40,164 bases of DNA, from assembly GCA_037142475.1 (NCBI GenBank), contig JBAXAR010000005.1, positions 1 through 40,164 of the forward strand, read 5' to 3'. A program made the translations under genes and the position numbers. The DNA comes from CAIUMH01 sp037142475 (GTDB taxonomy: Bacteria > Actinomycetota > Acidimicrobiia > Acidimicrobiales > RAAP-2). Below are positions 15,169-24,094 of the stretch, one piece after another (position 1 is the first letter of the stretch; every line of letters begins with the position of its first letter). The notes under the pieces are model-generated. The model saw only the letters and a program-made list of their open reading frames with translations, searched no databases and was not told where the DNA came from.

Positions 15169-17265
15169 ATGGCAGACGCCCTTCCTCCCCGCGCAACTCC
15201 GCTGGAGCGCACCCGAAACATCGGCATCATGGCCCACATCGATGCCGGTAAGACCACCACCACCGAGCGGATCCTGTACTACACGGGCCGGAACTACAAG
15301 ATCGGTGAGGTCCACGAGGGTGCGGCCACCATGGACTGGATGGTCCAGGAGCAAGAGCGTGGCATCACGATCACGTCGGCTGCCACCACATGTCAGTGGA
15401 ACGATCACACCATCAACATCATCGACACCCCAGGACACGTTGACTTCACGGTTGAGGTTGAGCGGAGCCTTCGGGTTCTCGACGGAGCAGTCGCGGTGTT
15501 TGATGCGGTCGCCGGCGTTGAGCCCCAGACCGAGACGGTCTGGCGCCAGGCCAACAAGTACGACGTGCCTCGTATGTGCTTCGTCAACAAGATGGACCGT
15601 GTCGGCGCCGACTTCTACCGCTGCGTCGAGATGATCAAGGACCGCCTCGACTGTGTCACTGCCGTCATCCAGCTGCCCATCGGCGCAGAGTCCGACTTCC
15701 TCGGGGTCATCGACCTCGTGGGGAACCGTGCGCTGATTTGGGAAGAGGGCATGGGCGAGGACTTCGATGAGCGCCCGATCCCCGACGACATGGTCGACCA
15801 GGTCGCCGAAGCTCGCCAGGAGCTGTTTGAGGTCCTGTCGAACGTCGATGATGTCCTCCTTGAGAAGTACCTCAACGATGAGGAGATCACCATCGAGGAC
15901 ATGAAGCGTGCGCTGCGGACGGGAACCCTCGCCGTGGACATTGTCCCGATCCTCTGCGGTACCGCCTTCAAGAACAAGGGTGTCCAACCCATGCTTGACG
16001 CGGTCGTCGACTTCCTGCCCTCGCCGCTTGACCTCCCGCCCACGGTGGGAACGAAGCCCAACAAGGACGACGAGCTGACCCGAGAGGTCTCCGACGACGC
16101 TCCGTTCTCGGCGCTGGCGTTCAAGATCATGACCGACCCCTACGTCGGCAAGCTCACCTACCTCCGTGTGTACTCGGGAACCCTTGAAAAGGGTGGCACC
16201 GTCACCAACACCACCAAAGGTAAGAAAGAGCGGATTGGCCGCCTTCTCCAGATGCACGCCAACAGCCGTGAGGACCTCGACGTGGTCCGCACCGGTGACA
16301 TCTGTGCCGGCGTCGGCCTCAAGCAGACGACCACGGGAGACACCCTCTCGGACCCGGACCACCAGATCGTTCTCGAAGCACTTGAGTTCCCCGAGCCCGT
16401 CATCCACGTCGCCGTCGAGCCCAAGACCAAGGCTGACCAGGACAAGCTCGGAAAGGCGCTCTACGCCTTGTCCGAGGAGGACCCGACCTTCCGTGTCCGT
16501 ACCGATGAGGAGACCAACCAGACGGTGATCTCCGGCATGGGCGAGTTGCACCTCGAGGTTCTCGTCGACCGCATGCTTCGGGAGTTCAGCGTGGACGCCA
16601 ACGTGGGGAAGCCCCAGGTGGCCTATCGCGAGACGGTTCGCAACAAGGTCGAGAAGATCGAAGAGAAGTACGTCCGCCAGACCGGTGGTAAGGGTCAGTA
16701 CGGGCACGTGGTCATCTCCCTCGAGCCCACCGGGCCCGGCGGCGGCTACGAGTTCGTCGATGCCATCACTGGTGGTGTCATTCCCAAGGAGTACATCTCC
16801 TCGATCGATGCTGGGATCCAGGAGGCGCTGACCTCCGGTGTCCTCGCCGGTTACCAGGTGGTCGACGTTCGGGTCACCTTGACCTATGGCTCCTACCACG
16901 ACGTGGACTCCTCAGAAATGGCGTTCAAGATCGCCGGATCACTGGCCATCAAGAAGGCAGCGAGGGCCGCTCGGCCAGTGCTGCTTGAGCCTGTCATGGC
17001 CGTCGAGGTTGTGACCCCAGAGGACTACATGGGCGACGTGATCGGTGACCTCTCGTCTCGTCGTGGACGCGTCGAGGGTATGGATCAGCGAGGCAACGCC
17101 CAGGTCATTCGAGCTCAGGTTCCCTTGGCCGACATGTTCGGCTACGCTACAGACCTGCGTTCAAGGACGCAGGGTCGAGCGACGTACTCGATGCAGTTCC
17201 ATGCCTACAACGAAGTGCCTGAAGCAGTCTCCAAGGAGATCATCGCAAGGGCCACCGGAGAGTAG
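15169..17265 (+). CDS. fusA: Elongation factor G
   Basis: A 698-residue translocation GTPase. The start is ATG 15169 after AAAGG. G-domain motifs are complete: P-loop AHIDAGKT (residues 22-29), the switch-II DTPGHVDFT and NKMD. Domain IV contains the conserved GGKGQYGHV loop region that reaches the decoding centre, and domain V ends with the normal YSMQFHAYNEVP. Context in the str operon upstream of tuf supports the translocase paralogue rather than a recycling or resistance paralogue. Confidence 0.98.
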   Translation: MADALPPRATPLERTRNIGIMAHIDAGKTTTTERILYYTGRNYKIGEVHEGAATMDWMVQEQERGITITSAATTCQWNDHTINIIDTPGHVDFTVEVERSLRVLDGAVAVFDAVAGVEPQTETVWRQANKYDVPRMCFVNKMDRVGADFYRCVEMIKDRLDCVTAVIQLPIGAESDFLGVIDLVGNRALIWEEGMGEDFDERPIPDDMVDQVAEARQELFEVLSNVDDVLLEKYLNDEEITIEDMKRALRTGTLAVDIVPILCGTAFKNKGVQPMLDAVVDFLPSPLDLPPTVGTKPNKDDELTREVSDDAPFSALAFKIMTDPYVGKLTYLRVYSGTLEKGGTVTNTTKGKKERIGRLLQMHANSREDLDVVRTGDICAGVGLKQTTTGDTLSDPDHQIVLEALEFPEPVIHVAVEPKTKADQDKLGKALYALSEEDPTFRVRTDEETNQTVISGMGELHLEVLVDRMLREFSVDANVGKPQVAYRETVRNKVEKIEEKYVRQTGGKGQYGHVVISLEPTGPGGGYEFVDAITGGVIPKEYISSIDAGIQEALTSGVLAGYQVVDVRVTLTYGSYHDVDSSEMAFKIAGSLAIKKAARAARPVLLEPVMAVEVVTPEDYMGDVIGDLSSRRGRVEGMDQRGNAQVIRAQVPLADMFGYATDLRSRTQGRATYSMQFHAYNEVPEAVSKEIIARATGE

Positions 17266-17433
17266 GGGAGTCGGACAGACCGGCTCGAAGAACACCCCCA
17301 CCTGAGCAGTTTCACTGTGGCCCTGGCCGCAGGAGGCCCGCAAGGGGAGGGGGAGCAAGCAAGACAACACGAAAAGAACAACTACGGCGGGCCCGAGGGG
17401 GTACCGCCCGAAACCAGGGAAAGGTCCCCCATC

Positions 17434-18621
17434 ATGGCCAAGCAGAAGTTCGAGCGAAACAAGCCCCACGTCAACGTCGGCACCATGGGTCACATCGACC
17501 ACGGCAAGACAACCCTGACGGCCGCTATCACCAAGGTTCTGTCGGACGCGAACCCGGGCACCGAGTTCACGCCATTCGACATGATCGACAAGGCGCCTGA
17601 AGAGCGTCAGCGTGGTATCACGATCTCGATCGCACACGTCGAGTACGAGACCGCCAACCGCCACTACGCCCACGTCGACATGCCAGGCCACGCCGACTAC
17701 ATCAAGAACATGATCACCGGCGCCGCCCAGGTCGATGGTGCCATCCTCGTGGTTTCGGCCGCCGATGGCCCGATGCCCCAGACGCGTGAGCACGTGCTGC
17801 TCGCCCGCCAAGTCGGCGTTCCCTACATCGTGGTCGCCCTGAACAAGGCTGACATGGTCGACGACGAAGAGCTCCTCGACCTCGTCGAGATGGAAGTCCG
17901 CGAGCTGCTCGACGAGTACGAGTTCCCCGGTGACGACACCCCCATCATTCGCGTCTCGGCACTCAAGGCCCTTGAGGGCGACGCTGAGTACGCCGCCAAG
18001 ATCCTTGAGCTCATGGACGCTGTCGACAGCTACATCCCTGAGCCTGAGCGTGACATCGCCAAGCCGTTCCTCATGCCCGTTGAGGACGTCATGTCCATCA
18101 CCGGTCGTGGCACTGTGGTGACCGGCAAGGTCGAGCAGGGCATCGTGAACGTCGGTGACGAGATCGAGATCGTCGGACTTCGTGACACCCAGAAGACGAC
18201 GGTGACTGGCGTTGAGATGTTCCGCAAGCTCCTCGACCAGGGTCAAGCCGGTGACAACATTGGCGCCCTGCTTCGTGGCACGAAGAAGGAAGAAGTCGAG
18301 CGCGGGCAGGTTCTCTGCAAGCCGGGTTCGATCACTCCCCACACCAACTTCGAGGCGAACGTCTACGTGCTCACCAAGGAAGAGGGTGGACGTCACAAGC
18401 CGTTCTTCTCCAACTACCGGCCGCAGTTCTACTTCCGTACCACGGACGTGACCGGCTCGATCGCGCTGCCTGAGGGCACCGAGATGGTGATGCCCGGTGA
18501 CAACACCGAGATGACCGTGGAGCTGGGCAAGCCCATCGCCATGGACGAGGGCCTCCGCTTCGCCATCCGTGAGGGTGGACGGACGGTCGGCGCTGGTCGA
18601 GTCGTCAAGATCCTCAAGTAG
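17434..18621 (+). CDS. tuf: Elongation factor Tu
   Basis: A 395-residue EF-Tu that delivers aminoacyl-tRNA to the ribosome. ATG 17434 (MAKQKFERNKPHVNVG) matches the family N-terminus; reading further upstream gives a Gly/Lys-rich non-conserved extension. G motifs: GHIDHGKT (residues 19-26), DMPGHADY and NKADM. Domains 2 and 3 are complete with GPGDNTEM-like and GAGRVVKILK ends. The 168-nt gap after fusA is GC-rich, with no clear promoter but a GGGAAAGG Shine-Dalgarno about 10 nt before the start. Confidence 0.98.
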   Translation: MAKQKFERNKPHVNVGTMGHIDHGKTTLTAAITKVLSDANPGTEFTPFDMIDKAPEERQRGITISIAHVEYETANRHYAHVDMPGHADYIKNMITGAAQVDGAILVVSAADGPMPQTREHVLLARQVGVPYIVVALNKADMVDDEELLDLVEMEVRELLDEYEFPGDDTPIIRVSALKALEGDAEYAAKILELMDAVDSYIPEPERDIAKPFLMPVEDVMSITGRGTVVTGKVEQGIVNVGDEIEIVGLRDTQKTTVTGVEMFRKLLDQGQAGDNIGALLRGTKKEEVERGQVLCKPGSITPHTNFEANVYVLTKEEGGRHKPFFSNYRPQFYFRTTDVTGSIALPEGTEMVMPGDNTEMTVELGKPIAMDEGLRFAIREGGRTVGAGRVVKILK

Positions 18622-18653
18622 TTGACTCGATCCCCAGGAAGGGACTGACCACC

Positions 18654-18962
18654 ATGGCCAACAAGATCCGCATCCGGCTCAAGGCCTACGATCACGAGAT
18701 CCTCGACCAGTCGACGGAGAAGATCGTTCAGACGGTCCTTCGCACACAGGCGAAGGTCCAGGGTCCGGTCCCGCTGCCGACCGAGAAGCACCGTTACACG
18801 GTGATTCGCTCGCCGCACAAGTACAAGGACTCGAGAGAGCACTTTGAGATGCGCGTGCACAAGCGACTCGTCGACATCATCGAGCACACGCCCAAGACGG
18901 TTGATTCGCTTCAGCGTCTCGACCTTCCGGCTGGCGTAGACATTGAGATCAAGATTCAGTAA
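18654..18962 (+). CDS. rpsJ: 30S ribosomal protein S10
   Basis: A 102-residue S10 (NusE), a 30S head protein that also binds NusG/NusB in antitermination. ATG 18654 follows AGGAAGGG. Conserved: IRIRLKAYDHEILD, GPVPLPTEKHRYTVIRSPH and RLDLPAGVDIEIKI. It lies 32 nt after tuf and so appears cotranscribed with the str genes. It is separated from rplC by a 249-nt structured gap, unlike the usual tight rpsJ-rplC linkage. Confidence 0.98.
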   Translation: MANKIRIRLKAYDHEILDQSTEKIVQTVLRTQAKVQGPVPLPTEKHRYTVIRSPHKYKDSREHFEMRVHKRLVDIIEHTPKTVDSLQRLDLPAGVDIEIKIQ

Positions 18963-19017
18963 CTCAAGCATCATGAGACTTCTCGGCGCCGTCTGGCGTT
19001 CTATGGGTCGCATGGTC

Positions 19018-19168
19018 TAGGGTGAAGACCCCGCTTCACAAGCGGTGGGGTCTTGGTTCCTGAGTAATCAGGAGCCACACAGCAGATGTGTCCGACAGCC
19101 TGCCTCGGCAGGGACATCGGACCGAAACAGTCGAGCGCTCCGCTCGGGGGTTTCCCGAGCGGAGCGTT
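19018..19168 (+). promoter_or_regulatory. Structured leader with four tandem hairpins before rplC
   Basis: The gap 18963-19211 contains no supported gene. It holds a promoter-like TAGGGT at 19018-19023 (same as the rpoB -10, but with no good -35) and four consecutive stems. H1 (19025-19054): AAGACC/GGTCTT around CCGCTT/AAGCGG. H2 (19055-19076): GGTTCCTGA/TCAGGAGCC with one G:U pair and a GTAA GNRA loop, directly abutting H1. H3 (19090-19122): GTCCGA/TCGGAC enclosing CCTGC/GCAGG. H4 (19134-19168): 13 perfect base pairs, CGCTCCGCTCGGG with CCCGAGCGGAGCG, 15 with flanking pairs. A ribosomal-protein autoregulatory leader or attenuator is likely; the ligand, possibly L4 by analogy to the E. coli S10 leader, is inference. 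Confidence 0.6.
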
Positions 19169-19211
19169 GGCGTGTCGGCATGAGTCGGCACCCGTTGAGG
19201 AAGGTTGCAGC

Positions 19212-19874
19212 GTGGCAACGAAGGCGATCGTCGGCGAGAAGGTCGGCATGACCCAGGTATGGGACGAAGAGAACCGAGCCATTCCGGTGACGGTTGTCAA
19301 GGTCTCTCCTGTCAGGGTTGTGCAGGTCAAGACGCCAGAGAATGACGGCTACTCGGCACTCCAGGTCACTTGGGGTACCCGCAGGGCAAACTCACTGAAC
19401 CGCCCTGAGGCGGGCCACTTCGAGGCCGCAGGCGTCGAGGCAGGCACCAAGCTCGTGGAGCTCCGGCTCGAGGACGTGGGCGACTACGTCGTGGGCCAAG
19501 AGATCACGGCTGACCTGTTCGAGAAGGGCGAGCGCATCGACGCCATCGCTGTCTCGAAGGGAAAGGGATTTGCCGGTGGGATGAAGCGTCACAACTTCAA
19601 GGGCCAGGGCGCGAGCCACGGTAACCACAAGCACCACCGGGCCCCCGGCTCGATCGGTGGCTGTGCGACCCCGGGACGAGTGTTCAAGGGAACCCGTATG
19701 GCCGGCCGCATGGGTGGCCAGCGTGTGACGACCACGAACCTCACGATCGTCGGTGTTGACGTCGAGCGCCAGTTGGTTCTCGTCAAGGGTGCTGTTCCCG
19801 GGTCCCGTGGCGGCGTTGTCGTCCTGCGGAACTCGGTCAAGGTGCCCACCTCGAATGGTGGAGGTGCCAAGTGA
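19212..19874 (+). CDS. rplC: 50S ribosomal protein L3
   Basis: A 220-residue L3, an early assembly protein whose extended loop approaches the peptidyl-transferase centre. The start is GTG 19212 (MATKAIVGEKVGMTQVW), 7 nt after GAGGAAGG; longer in-frame readings run through the hairpin leader. The loop GMKRHNFKGQGASHGNHKHHR carries the Gln that PrmB methylates in E. coli. First gene of the S10-type cluster here. Its TGA overlaps the rplD GTG by 4 nt. Confidence 0.97.
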   Translation: MATKAIVGEKVGMTQVWDEENRAIPVTVVKVSPVRVVQVKTPENDGYSALQVTWGTRRANSLNRPEAGHFEAAGVEAGTKLVELRLEDVGDYVVGQEITADLFEKGERIDAIAVSKGKGFAGGMKRHNFKGQGASHGNHKHHRAPGSIGGCATPGRVFKGTRMAGRMGGQRVTTTNLTIVGVDVERQLVLVKGAVPGSRGGVVVLRNSVKVPTSNGGGAK

Positions 19875-20563
19875 GCGAGACCATGACCCTTCGGGGCCCC
19901 GTCAAGAAGGACCGTCCGGCTCCTCAGATCCGCACCGTGGAGCGCCGTGACCTCACCGGCAAGGTCCTCGGAACCGTCGAGCTCGACGGAGAGCTCTTTG
20001 GTATCGAGCCGAACGTGTCGGTGCTTCACCAGGTGATCACCGCCCAGCTCGCTGCTGCACGCAGTGGCACCCAGTCGACCAAGACCCGGGCCGAGGTCCG
20101 CGGTGGTGGAGCGAAGCCCTTCGCTCAGAAGGGAACCGGTCGTGCCCGTCAGGGTTCGTCGCGGTCTCCCAACCAGGTTGGTGGTGGTGTCGCCCTCGGG
20201 CCGAAGCCTCGGAGCTACGCCCAGAAGACCCCCAAGAAAATGATCCGTCTTGCCCTCCGTTCGGCACTGTCCGACCGGGCCTCCGAGAGCCGCATTGCTC
20301 TGGTGGACTCCTTCGGATGGGATACACCCAAGACCAAGGACGCCATCGCAGCCATGACCGCCCTCGGACTTGAGGGTCGGATCTTGGTGGTGCTGGGACG
20401 CGATGACATCGCCGCTCGTCGCAGCTTCCGCAACCTGCAGATGGTGACGACGGTCGCCGCTGCGGAGCTCAACGCCTACGACATCATTCGGGCCGACTGG
20501 GTTCTCTTCACTGATGAGACCCTTCCCACGTCGACCCCGACGACAAGTGAGGAGGTTGCCTGA
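19871..20563 (+). CDS. rplD: 50S ribosomal protein L4
   Basis: A 230-residue L4 lining the peptide exit tunnel. GTG 19871 overlaps the rplC stop (GTGA). The extended tunnel loop is visible as GGGAKPFAQKGTGRARQGS, followed by the globular-domain KMIRLALRSALSDRA. In E. coli L4 represses its own operon by acting on the S10 leader, which makes the hairpin block upstream of rplC a natural candidate target here. One-base overlap with rplW. Confidence 0.97.
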   Translation: MSETMTLRGPVKKDRPAPQIRTVERRDLTGKVLGTVELDGELFGIEPNVSVLHQVITAQLAAARSGTQSTKTRAEVRGGGAKPFAQKGTGRARQGSSRSPNQVGGGVALGPKPRSYAQKTPKKMIRLALRSALSDRASESRIALVDSFGWDTPKTKDAIAAMTALGLEGRILVVLGRDDIAARRSFRNLQMVTTVAAAELNAYDIIRADWVLFTDETLPTSTPTTSEEVA

Positions 20564-20853
20564 TGCGTGACCCGATGTCAGTTCTCGTCCGACCTGTCGT
20601 TTCGGAGAAGACCTATGCCCTCATGGATGCGGGTACCTACGTCTTCATCGTCGACAAGTCGGCCACCAAGATCGACGTGCGTCACGCCGTCGAGCAGGCC
20701 TTCGGGGTCAAGGTGACCAACGTCAATACCTTGAACCGCAAGGGCAAGGCAACCCGCAACCGCCGGACCAATACCCTCGGGTCCCGCCCCGACACGAAGC
20801 GTGCCTTCGTGACGCTGCAAGCCGGCGACACGATCGACCTCTTCGAGAGCTAG
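20563..20853 (+). CDS. rplW: 50S ribosomal protein L23
   Basis: A 96-residue L23 at the tunnel exit, the docking site for trigger factor and SRP. ATG 20563 shares one base with the rplD stop. Conserved: VLVRPVVSEKTYALM, FIVDKSATKIDVRHAVEQAFGVKV and the RRTNTLGSRPDTKRAFV loop. Usual length. rplB starts 11 nt later. Confidence 0.97.
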   Translation: MRDPMSVLVRPVVSEKTYALMDAGTYVFIVDKSATKIDVRHAVEQAFGVKVTNVNTLNRKGKATRNRRTNTLGSRPDTKRAFVTLQAGDTIDLFES

Positions 20854-20864
20854 AGAGACGCACG

Positions 20865-21701
20865 ATGGCACTTCGTTCACGTAAGCCCACCAGCCCGGGT
20901 CGTCGGTTCCAGACCGTCTCGGACTTCTCAGAGATCACCCGGACCACTCCGGAGAAGTCCCTGGTCGTTCCGAAGCCGAAGTCCGGAGGCCGTAACGCCC
21001 ATGGCCGCAAGACCTCCCGTCACCGCGGTGGTGGTCACAAGCAGCAGTACCGGATCATCGACTTCAAGCGCGCCAAGGACGGTATCCCGGCCACGGTCGC
21101 CTCGATTGAGTACGACCCGAACCGCAACGCCCGTATCGCCCTGCTCAACTACCACGACGGCGAGAAGCGCTACATCTTGGCGCCAGCCGGTCTCAAGGTG
21201 GGCGACAAGCTCCAGAACGGCCAGGGCGCTGACATCAGGACGGGCAACTGCCTCCCGATGCGCTACATCCCGACCGGTTCAGTGGTCCACAACGTCGAGC
21301 TCCGTCCCGGTGGCGGCGGCAAGATTGGTCGTGGCGCAGGTATGAGCGTGCAGCTCGTCGCCAAGGATGGCGGCTTCGCAACGCTCCGGCTCCCCTCGAC
21401 CGAAATGCGCCGGGTGCCGATCGACTGCCGTGCCACCCTCGGGGTGGTTGGCAATGCTGAATTCGAGCTCATCAAGATCGGGAAGGCCGGTCGAAACCGC
21501 TGGAAGGGCAAGCGCCCGCAGACCCGTGGTGTGGCTATGAACCCGGTCGACCACCCGCTCGGTGGTGGAGAAGGCAAGACCTCTGGTGGACGCCACCCGG
21601 TCTCGCCGTGGGGAAAGCCAGAAGGTCGTACCCGTTCCGGAAACAAAGAATCAGACAAGCTCATCGTCCGCCGTCGCCGCACCCGCGGTTCAAGGCGCTA
21701 G
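20865..21701 (+). CDS. rplB: 50S ribosomal protein L2
   Basis: A 278-residue L2, required for subunit association and peptidyl-transferase centre assembly. Both the RNA-binding core (SGGRNAHGRKTSRHRGGGHK) and the C-terminal VDHPLGGGEGKTSGGRHPVSPWG are intact, including the His in GGRHPVSPWG that is conserved across life. Basic C-terminus RRRRTRGSRR. Eleven nt separate it from rpsS. Confidence 0.98.
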   Translation: MALRSRKPTSPGRRFQTVSDFSEITRTTPEKSLVVPKPKSGGRNAHGRKTSRHRGGGHKQQYRIIDFKRAKDGIPATVASIEYDPNRNARIALLNYHDGEKRYILAPAGLKVGDKLQNGQGADIRTGNCLPMRYIPTGSVVHNVELRPGGGGKIGRGAGMSVQLVAKDGGFATLRLPSTEMRRVPIDCRATLGVVGNAEFELIKIGKAGRNRWKGKRPQTRGVAMNPVDHPLGGGEGKTSGGRHPVSPWGKPEGRTRSGNKESDKLIVRRRRTRGSRR

Positions 21702-21712
21702 GGAGAACCGTT

Positions 21713-21987
<275 letters not shown>

Positions 21988-21991
<4 letters not shown>

Positions 21992-22680
21992 CCGGGGCGA
22001 AGACCAATGAGCGGCCCGGGACCAAGGCTGTCCTGCGTCACTTCCACATGTCAGCTTCCAAGGCCCGCTTGGTGCTTGACCTGATTCGCGGCGAGGACGT
22101 CGTCAAGGCCTCTGAGATCCTGGCCAACACTCCTCGTGAAGCAGCTCAGGTGATCGGCAAGGTGCTTGCCTCCGCCGTCGCCAACGCCGTTCACAACGAT
22201 CAGTTGGCCGCCGAGGACCTCTTCGTGGCCGCAGCCTTCGCTGACGAGGGTCCGACCATGAAGCGCTGGCGGCCTCGTGCCCGAGGGCGCGCCACTCGCA
22301 TCCGGAAGCGGACGTGTCACATCACCGTGATCGTCGCCCGCATGGAGGACGCACGTCTTGAGCAGCGCATCGCCGCTCGTGCCGCCTCAGGAGCCCAGCG
22401 CTCGAATCGAGTTGCCGCCTCACGTGGACGCGCCGACCAGCAGGGTCGCAGCCGTCGCAGGGATGCAGCCCGTGAAGCAGAGATCGAGGCAGCCGCAGCA
22501 GCGGAGGCCGAGGCCGCTGAGGCGACCGAGACCGACGTCGTCGAGACCGAAGGCGTCGATGACGCCGTCGTTGCTGAGTCGACCACCGAGACAGAGATCG
22601 AGACCGAAGTGAACTCCGAGGAGGCGACCGACGAGGCCGCTCCCGCCGAGGACGCAGAGACCGAAGAGAAGGGCGTCTGA
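21988..22680 (+). CDS. rplV: 50S ribosomal protein L22 with long C-terminal extension
   Basis: Tunnel-lining protein L22. ATG 21988 overlaps the rpsS stop. The normal fold occupies about residues 1-115 (KAVLRHFHMSASKARLVLDLIRG, the hairpin PTMKRWRPRARGRATRIRKRTCHITVIV). It is followed by about 115 further residues: first an Arg-rich segment (RSNRVAASRGRADQQGRSRRR), then an Ala/Glu/Thr/Asp-rich acidic tail ending EEKGV. Typical L22 is about 110-130 residues, so the 230-residue product is doubled in length. The frame is continuous and ends in a one-base overlap with rpsC, so it is not a frameshift artefact. Confidence 0.95.
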
Positions 22681-23654
22681 TGGGCCAGAAGGTAAATCCC
22701 TACGGCTTCCGCCTCGGCATAACCACCGACTGGAAGTCGCGCTGGTTCGAGGAGAAGAACTACAAGGAGTTCGTAATCGAGGATTGGAAGATCCGCGACT
22801 TCCTGACCACGCAGCTTGAAACCGCTGCAGTGAGCAGGATCGAGATTGAGCGGACCCGTGACCGAGTCAGGGTGGACATCCACACTGCACGTCCGGGAAT
22901 CGTCATCGGTCGTCGTGGCGCCGAGGCTGATCGCCTGAAGAAGAAGATCGAGGAGATCACGGGACTTCAGAACCGGATCCAACTCAACATCCAAGAGATC
23001 AAGCAGCCGGAGCTTGACGCTGCACTGATTGCCCAGGGGATCTGCGACCAGCTCGTTCGTCGAGTGGCGTTCCGCCGTGCGATGAAGCGTGCCATCCAGA
23101 CCGTTCAGAAGGCTGGGGCGCTTGGCATCAAGGTGCAGTGCTCAGGTCGTCTCGGCGGCGCTGAGATGAGCCGTAAGGAGCAGTACCGCGAGGGTCGAGT
23201 GCCGCTGCACACGCTCCGAGCCGACATCGACTACGGCTTCCGTGAGGCCAAGACCGCCACCGGCCGCGTCGGTGTCAAGGTCTGGATCTACAAGGGCGAC
23301 ATTCTCCCCTACAAGGTCTCGGTCGAGGACAAGATCACCCGTGAGGCCGCCATGGCAGTGGGCGAGACCCCTGGTCAGGTTGGAGCACCGGTCGCTGAGG
23401 CGGCATCAGGCCCTCGTCGTCTGGTCACTGCTGGTGGTGGACGTCGCAAGGAAGACATGCCGGAGCCCGGTGCCGTCGCTCCTGAGGACGTCGTCGAAGA
23501 GACCGTCGCCGCCGAGCCGGAAGTCGCCGACCTCGTCGCCGCTCCGGCCGAGCCCGATGAACTCGAGCGCCGGTTGACTGAGGAAGAAGAGATCGAGCGT
23601 CGCACCCTGCACGAGCACCACGAGGCTCCTCACTTCAAGAAGGAGGTGGACTGA
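22680..23654 (+). CDS. rpsC: 30S ribosomal protein S3 with C-terminal extension
   Basis: S3 lines the mRNA entry tunnel and contributes to mRNA unwinding. ATG 22680 shares a base with the rplV stop. The KH domain (IVIGRRGAEADRLKKKIEEITG) and the C-terminal S3 domain (LGIKVQCSGRLGGAEMSRKEQYREG, VGVKVWIYKGDILPYK) are intact. The core ends near residue 218. About 100 more residues follow: an Arg/Lys patch, then an Ala/Glu/Pro-rich acidic stretch, and a His/Glu-rich end (RRTLHEHHEAPHFKKEVD). Usual length is 210-280, so 324 is long. Confidence 0.96.
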   Translation: MGQKVNPYGFRLGITTDWKSRWFEEKNYKEFVIEDWKIRDFLTTQLETAAVSRIEIERTRDRVRVDIHTARPGIVIGRRGAEADRLKKKIEEITGLQNRIQLNIQEIKQPELDAALIAQGICDQLVRRVAFRRAMKRAIQTVQKAGALGIKVQCSGRLGGAEMSRKEQYREGRVPLHTLRADIDYGFREAKTATGRVGVKVWIYKGDILPYKVSVEDKITREAAMAVGETPGQVGAPVAEAASGPRRLVTAGGGRRKEDMPEPGAVAPEDVVEETVAAEPEVADLVAAPAEPDELERRLTEEEEIERRTLHEHHEAPHFKKEVD

Positions 23655-23656
23655 CC

Positions 23657-24094
23657 ATGCTGATGCCGCGTCGAGTTCGCCACCGCAAGCAAAACCGTGG
23701 GCGTATGAGTGGGAACGCCAAGGGTGGAACGGAAGTGACCTTCGGTGACTTTGGGATCCAGGCTCTTGAGCCCGGTTGGATCACCGCTCGCCAGATCGAA
23801 GCCGCTCGTATCGCCATGACCCGCCACGTGAAGCGTGGAGGCAAGGTGTGGATCCGAGTGTTCCCGGACAAGCCGGTGACCCAGAAGCCTGCCGAAACCC
23901 GCATGGGATCGGGCAAGGGCAACCCAGAGCACTGGGTGGCCATCGTCAAGCCTGGTCGCATCATGTTCGAACTCGCTGGCGTCGACCAGACGCTGGCCAA
24001 GGCGGCCATGGACCGTGCCATTCAGAAGCTGCCGATCAAGGCTCGCTTCGTGGTTCGTCCTGGCACCCACGGCACCCCGGAGGTCCAGCTGTGA
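23657..24094 (+). CDS. rplP: 50S ribosomal protein L16
   Basis: A 145-residue L16 near the A-site of the peptidyl-transferase centre, bound late in 50S assembly. ATG 23657 (MLMPRRVRHRKQNRGRMSG) lies 2 nt after the rpsC stop. Conserved: ITARQIEAARIAMTRHVKRGGKVWIRVFPDKP and MGSGKGNPEHWVAIVKPGR. Four-base overlap with rpmC. Confidence 0.98.
   Translation: MLMPRRVRHRKQNRGRMSGNAKGGTEVTFGDFGIQALEPGWITARQIEAARIAMTRHVKRGGKVWIRVFPDKPVTQKPAETRMGSGKGNPEHWVAIVKPGRIMFELAGVDQTLAKAAMDRAIQKLPIKARFVVRPGTHGTPEVQL

Noticed and set aside
15103..16899. A 598-codon antisense open frame over fusA
   Set aside because: It is the complement of a highly conserved EF-G gene in GC-rich DNA, where antisense frames stay open by codon bias. 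The product is low-complexity Asp/Leu/Val/Gly-rich and resembles no family.
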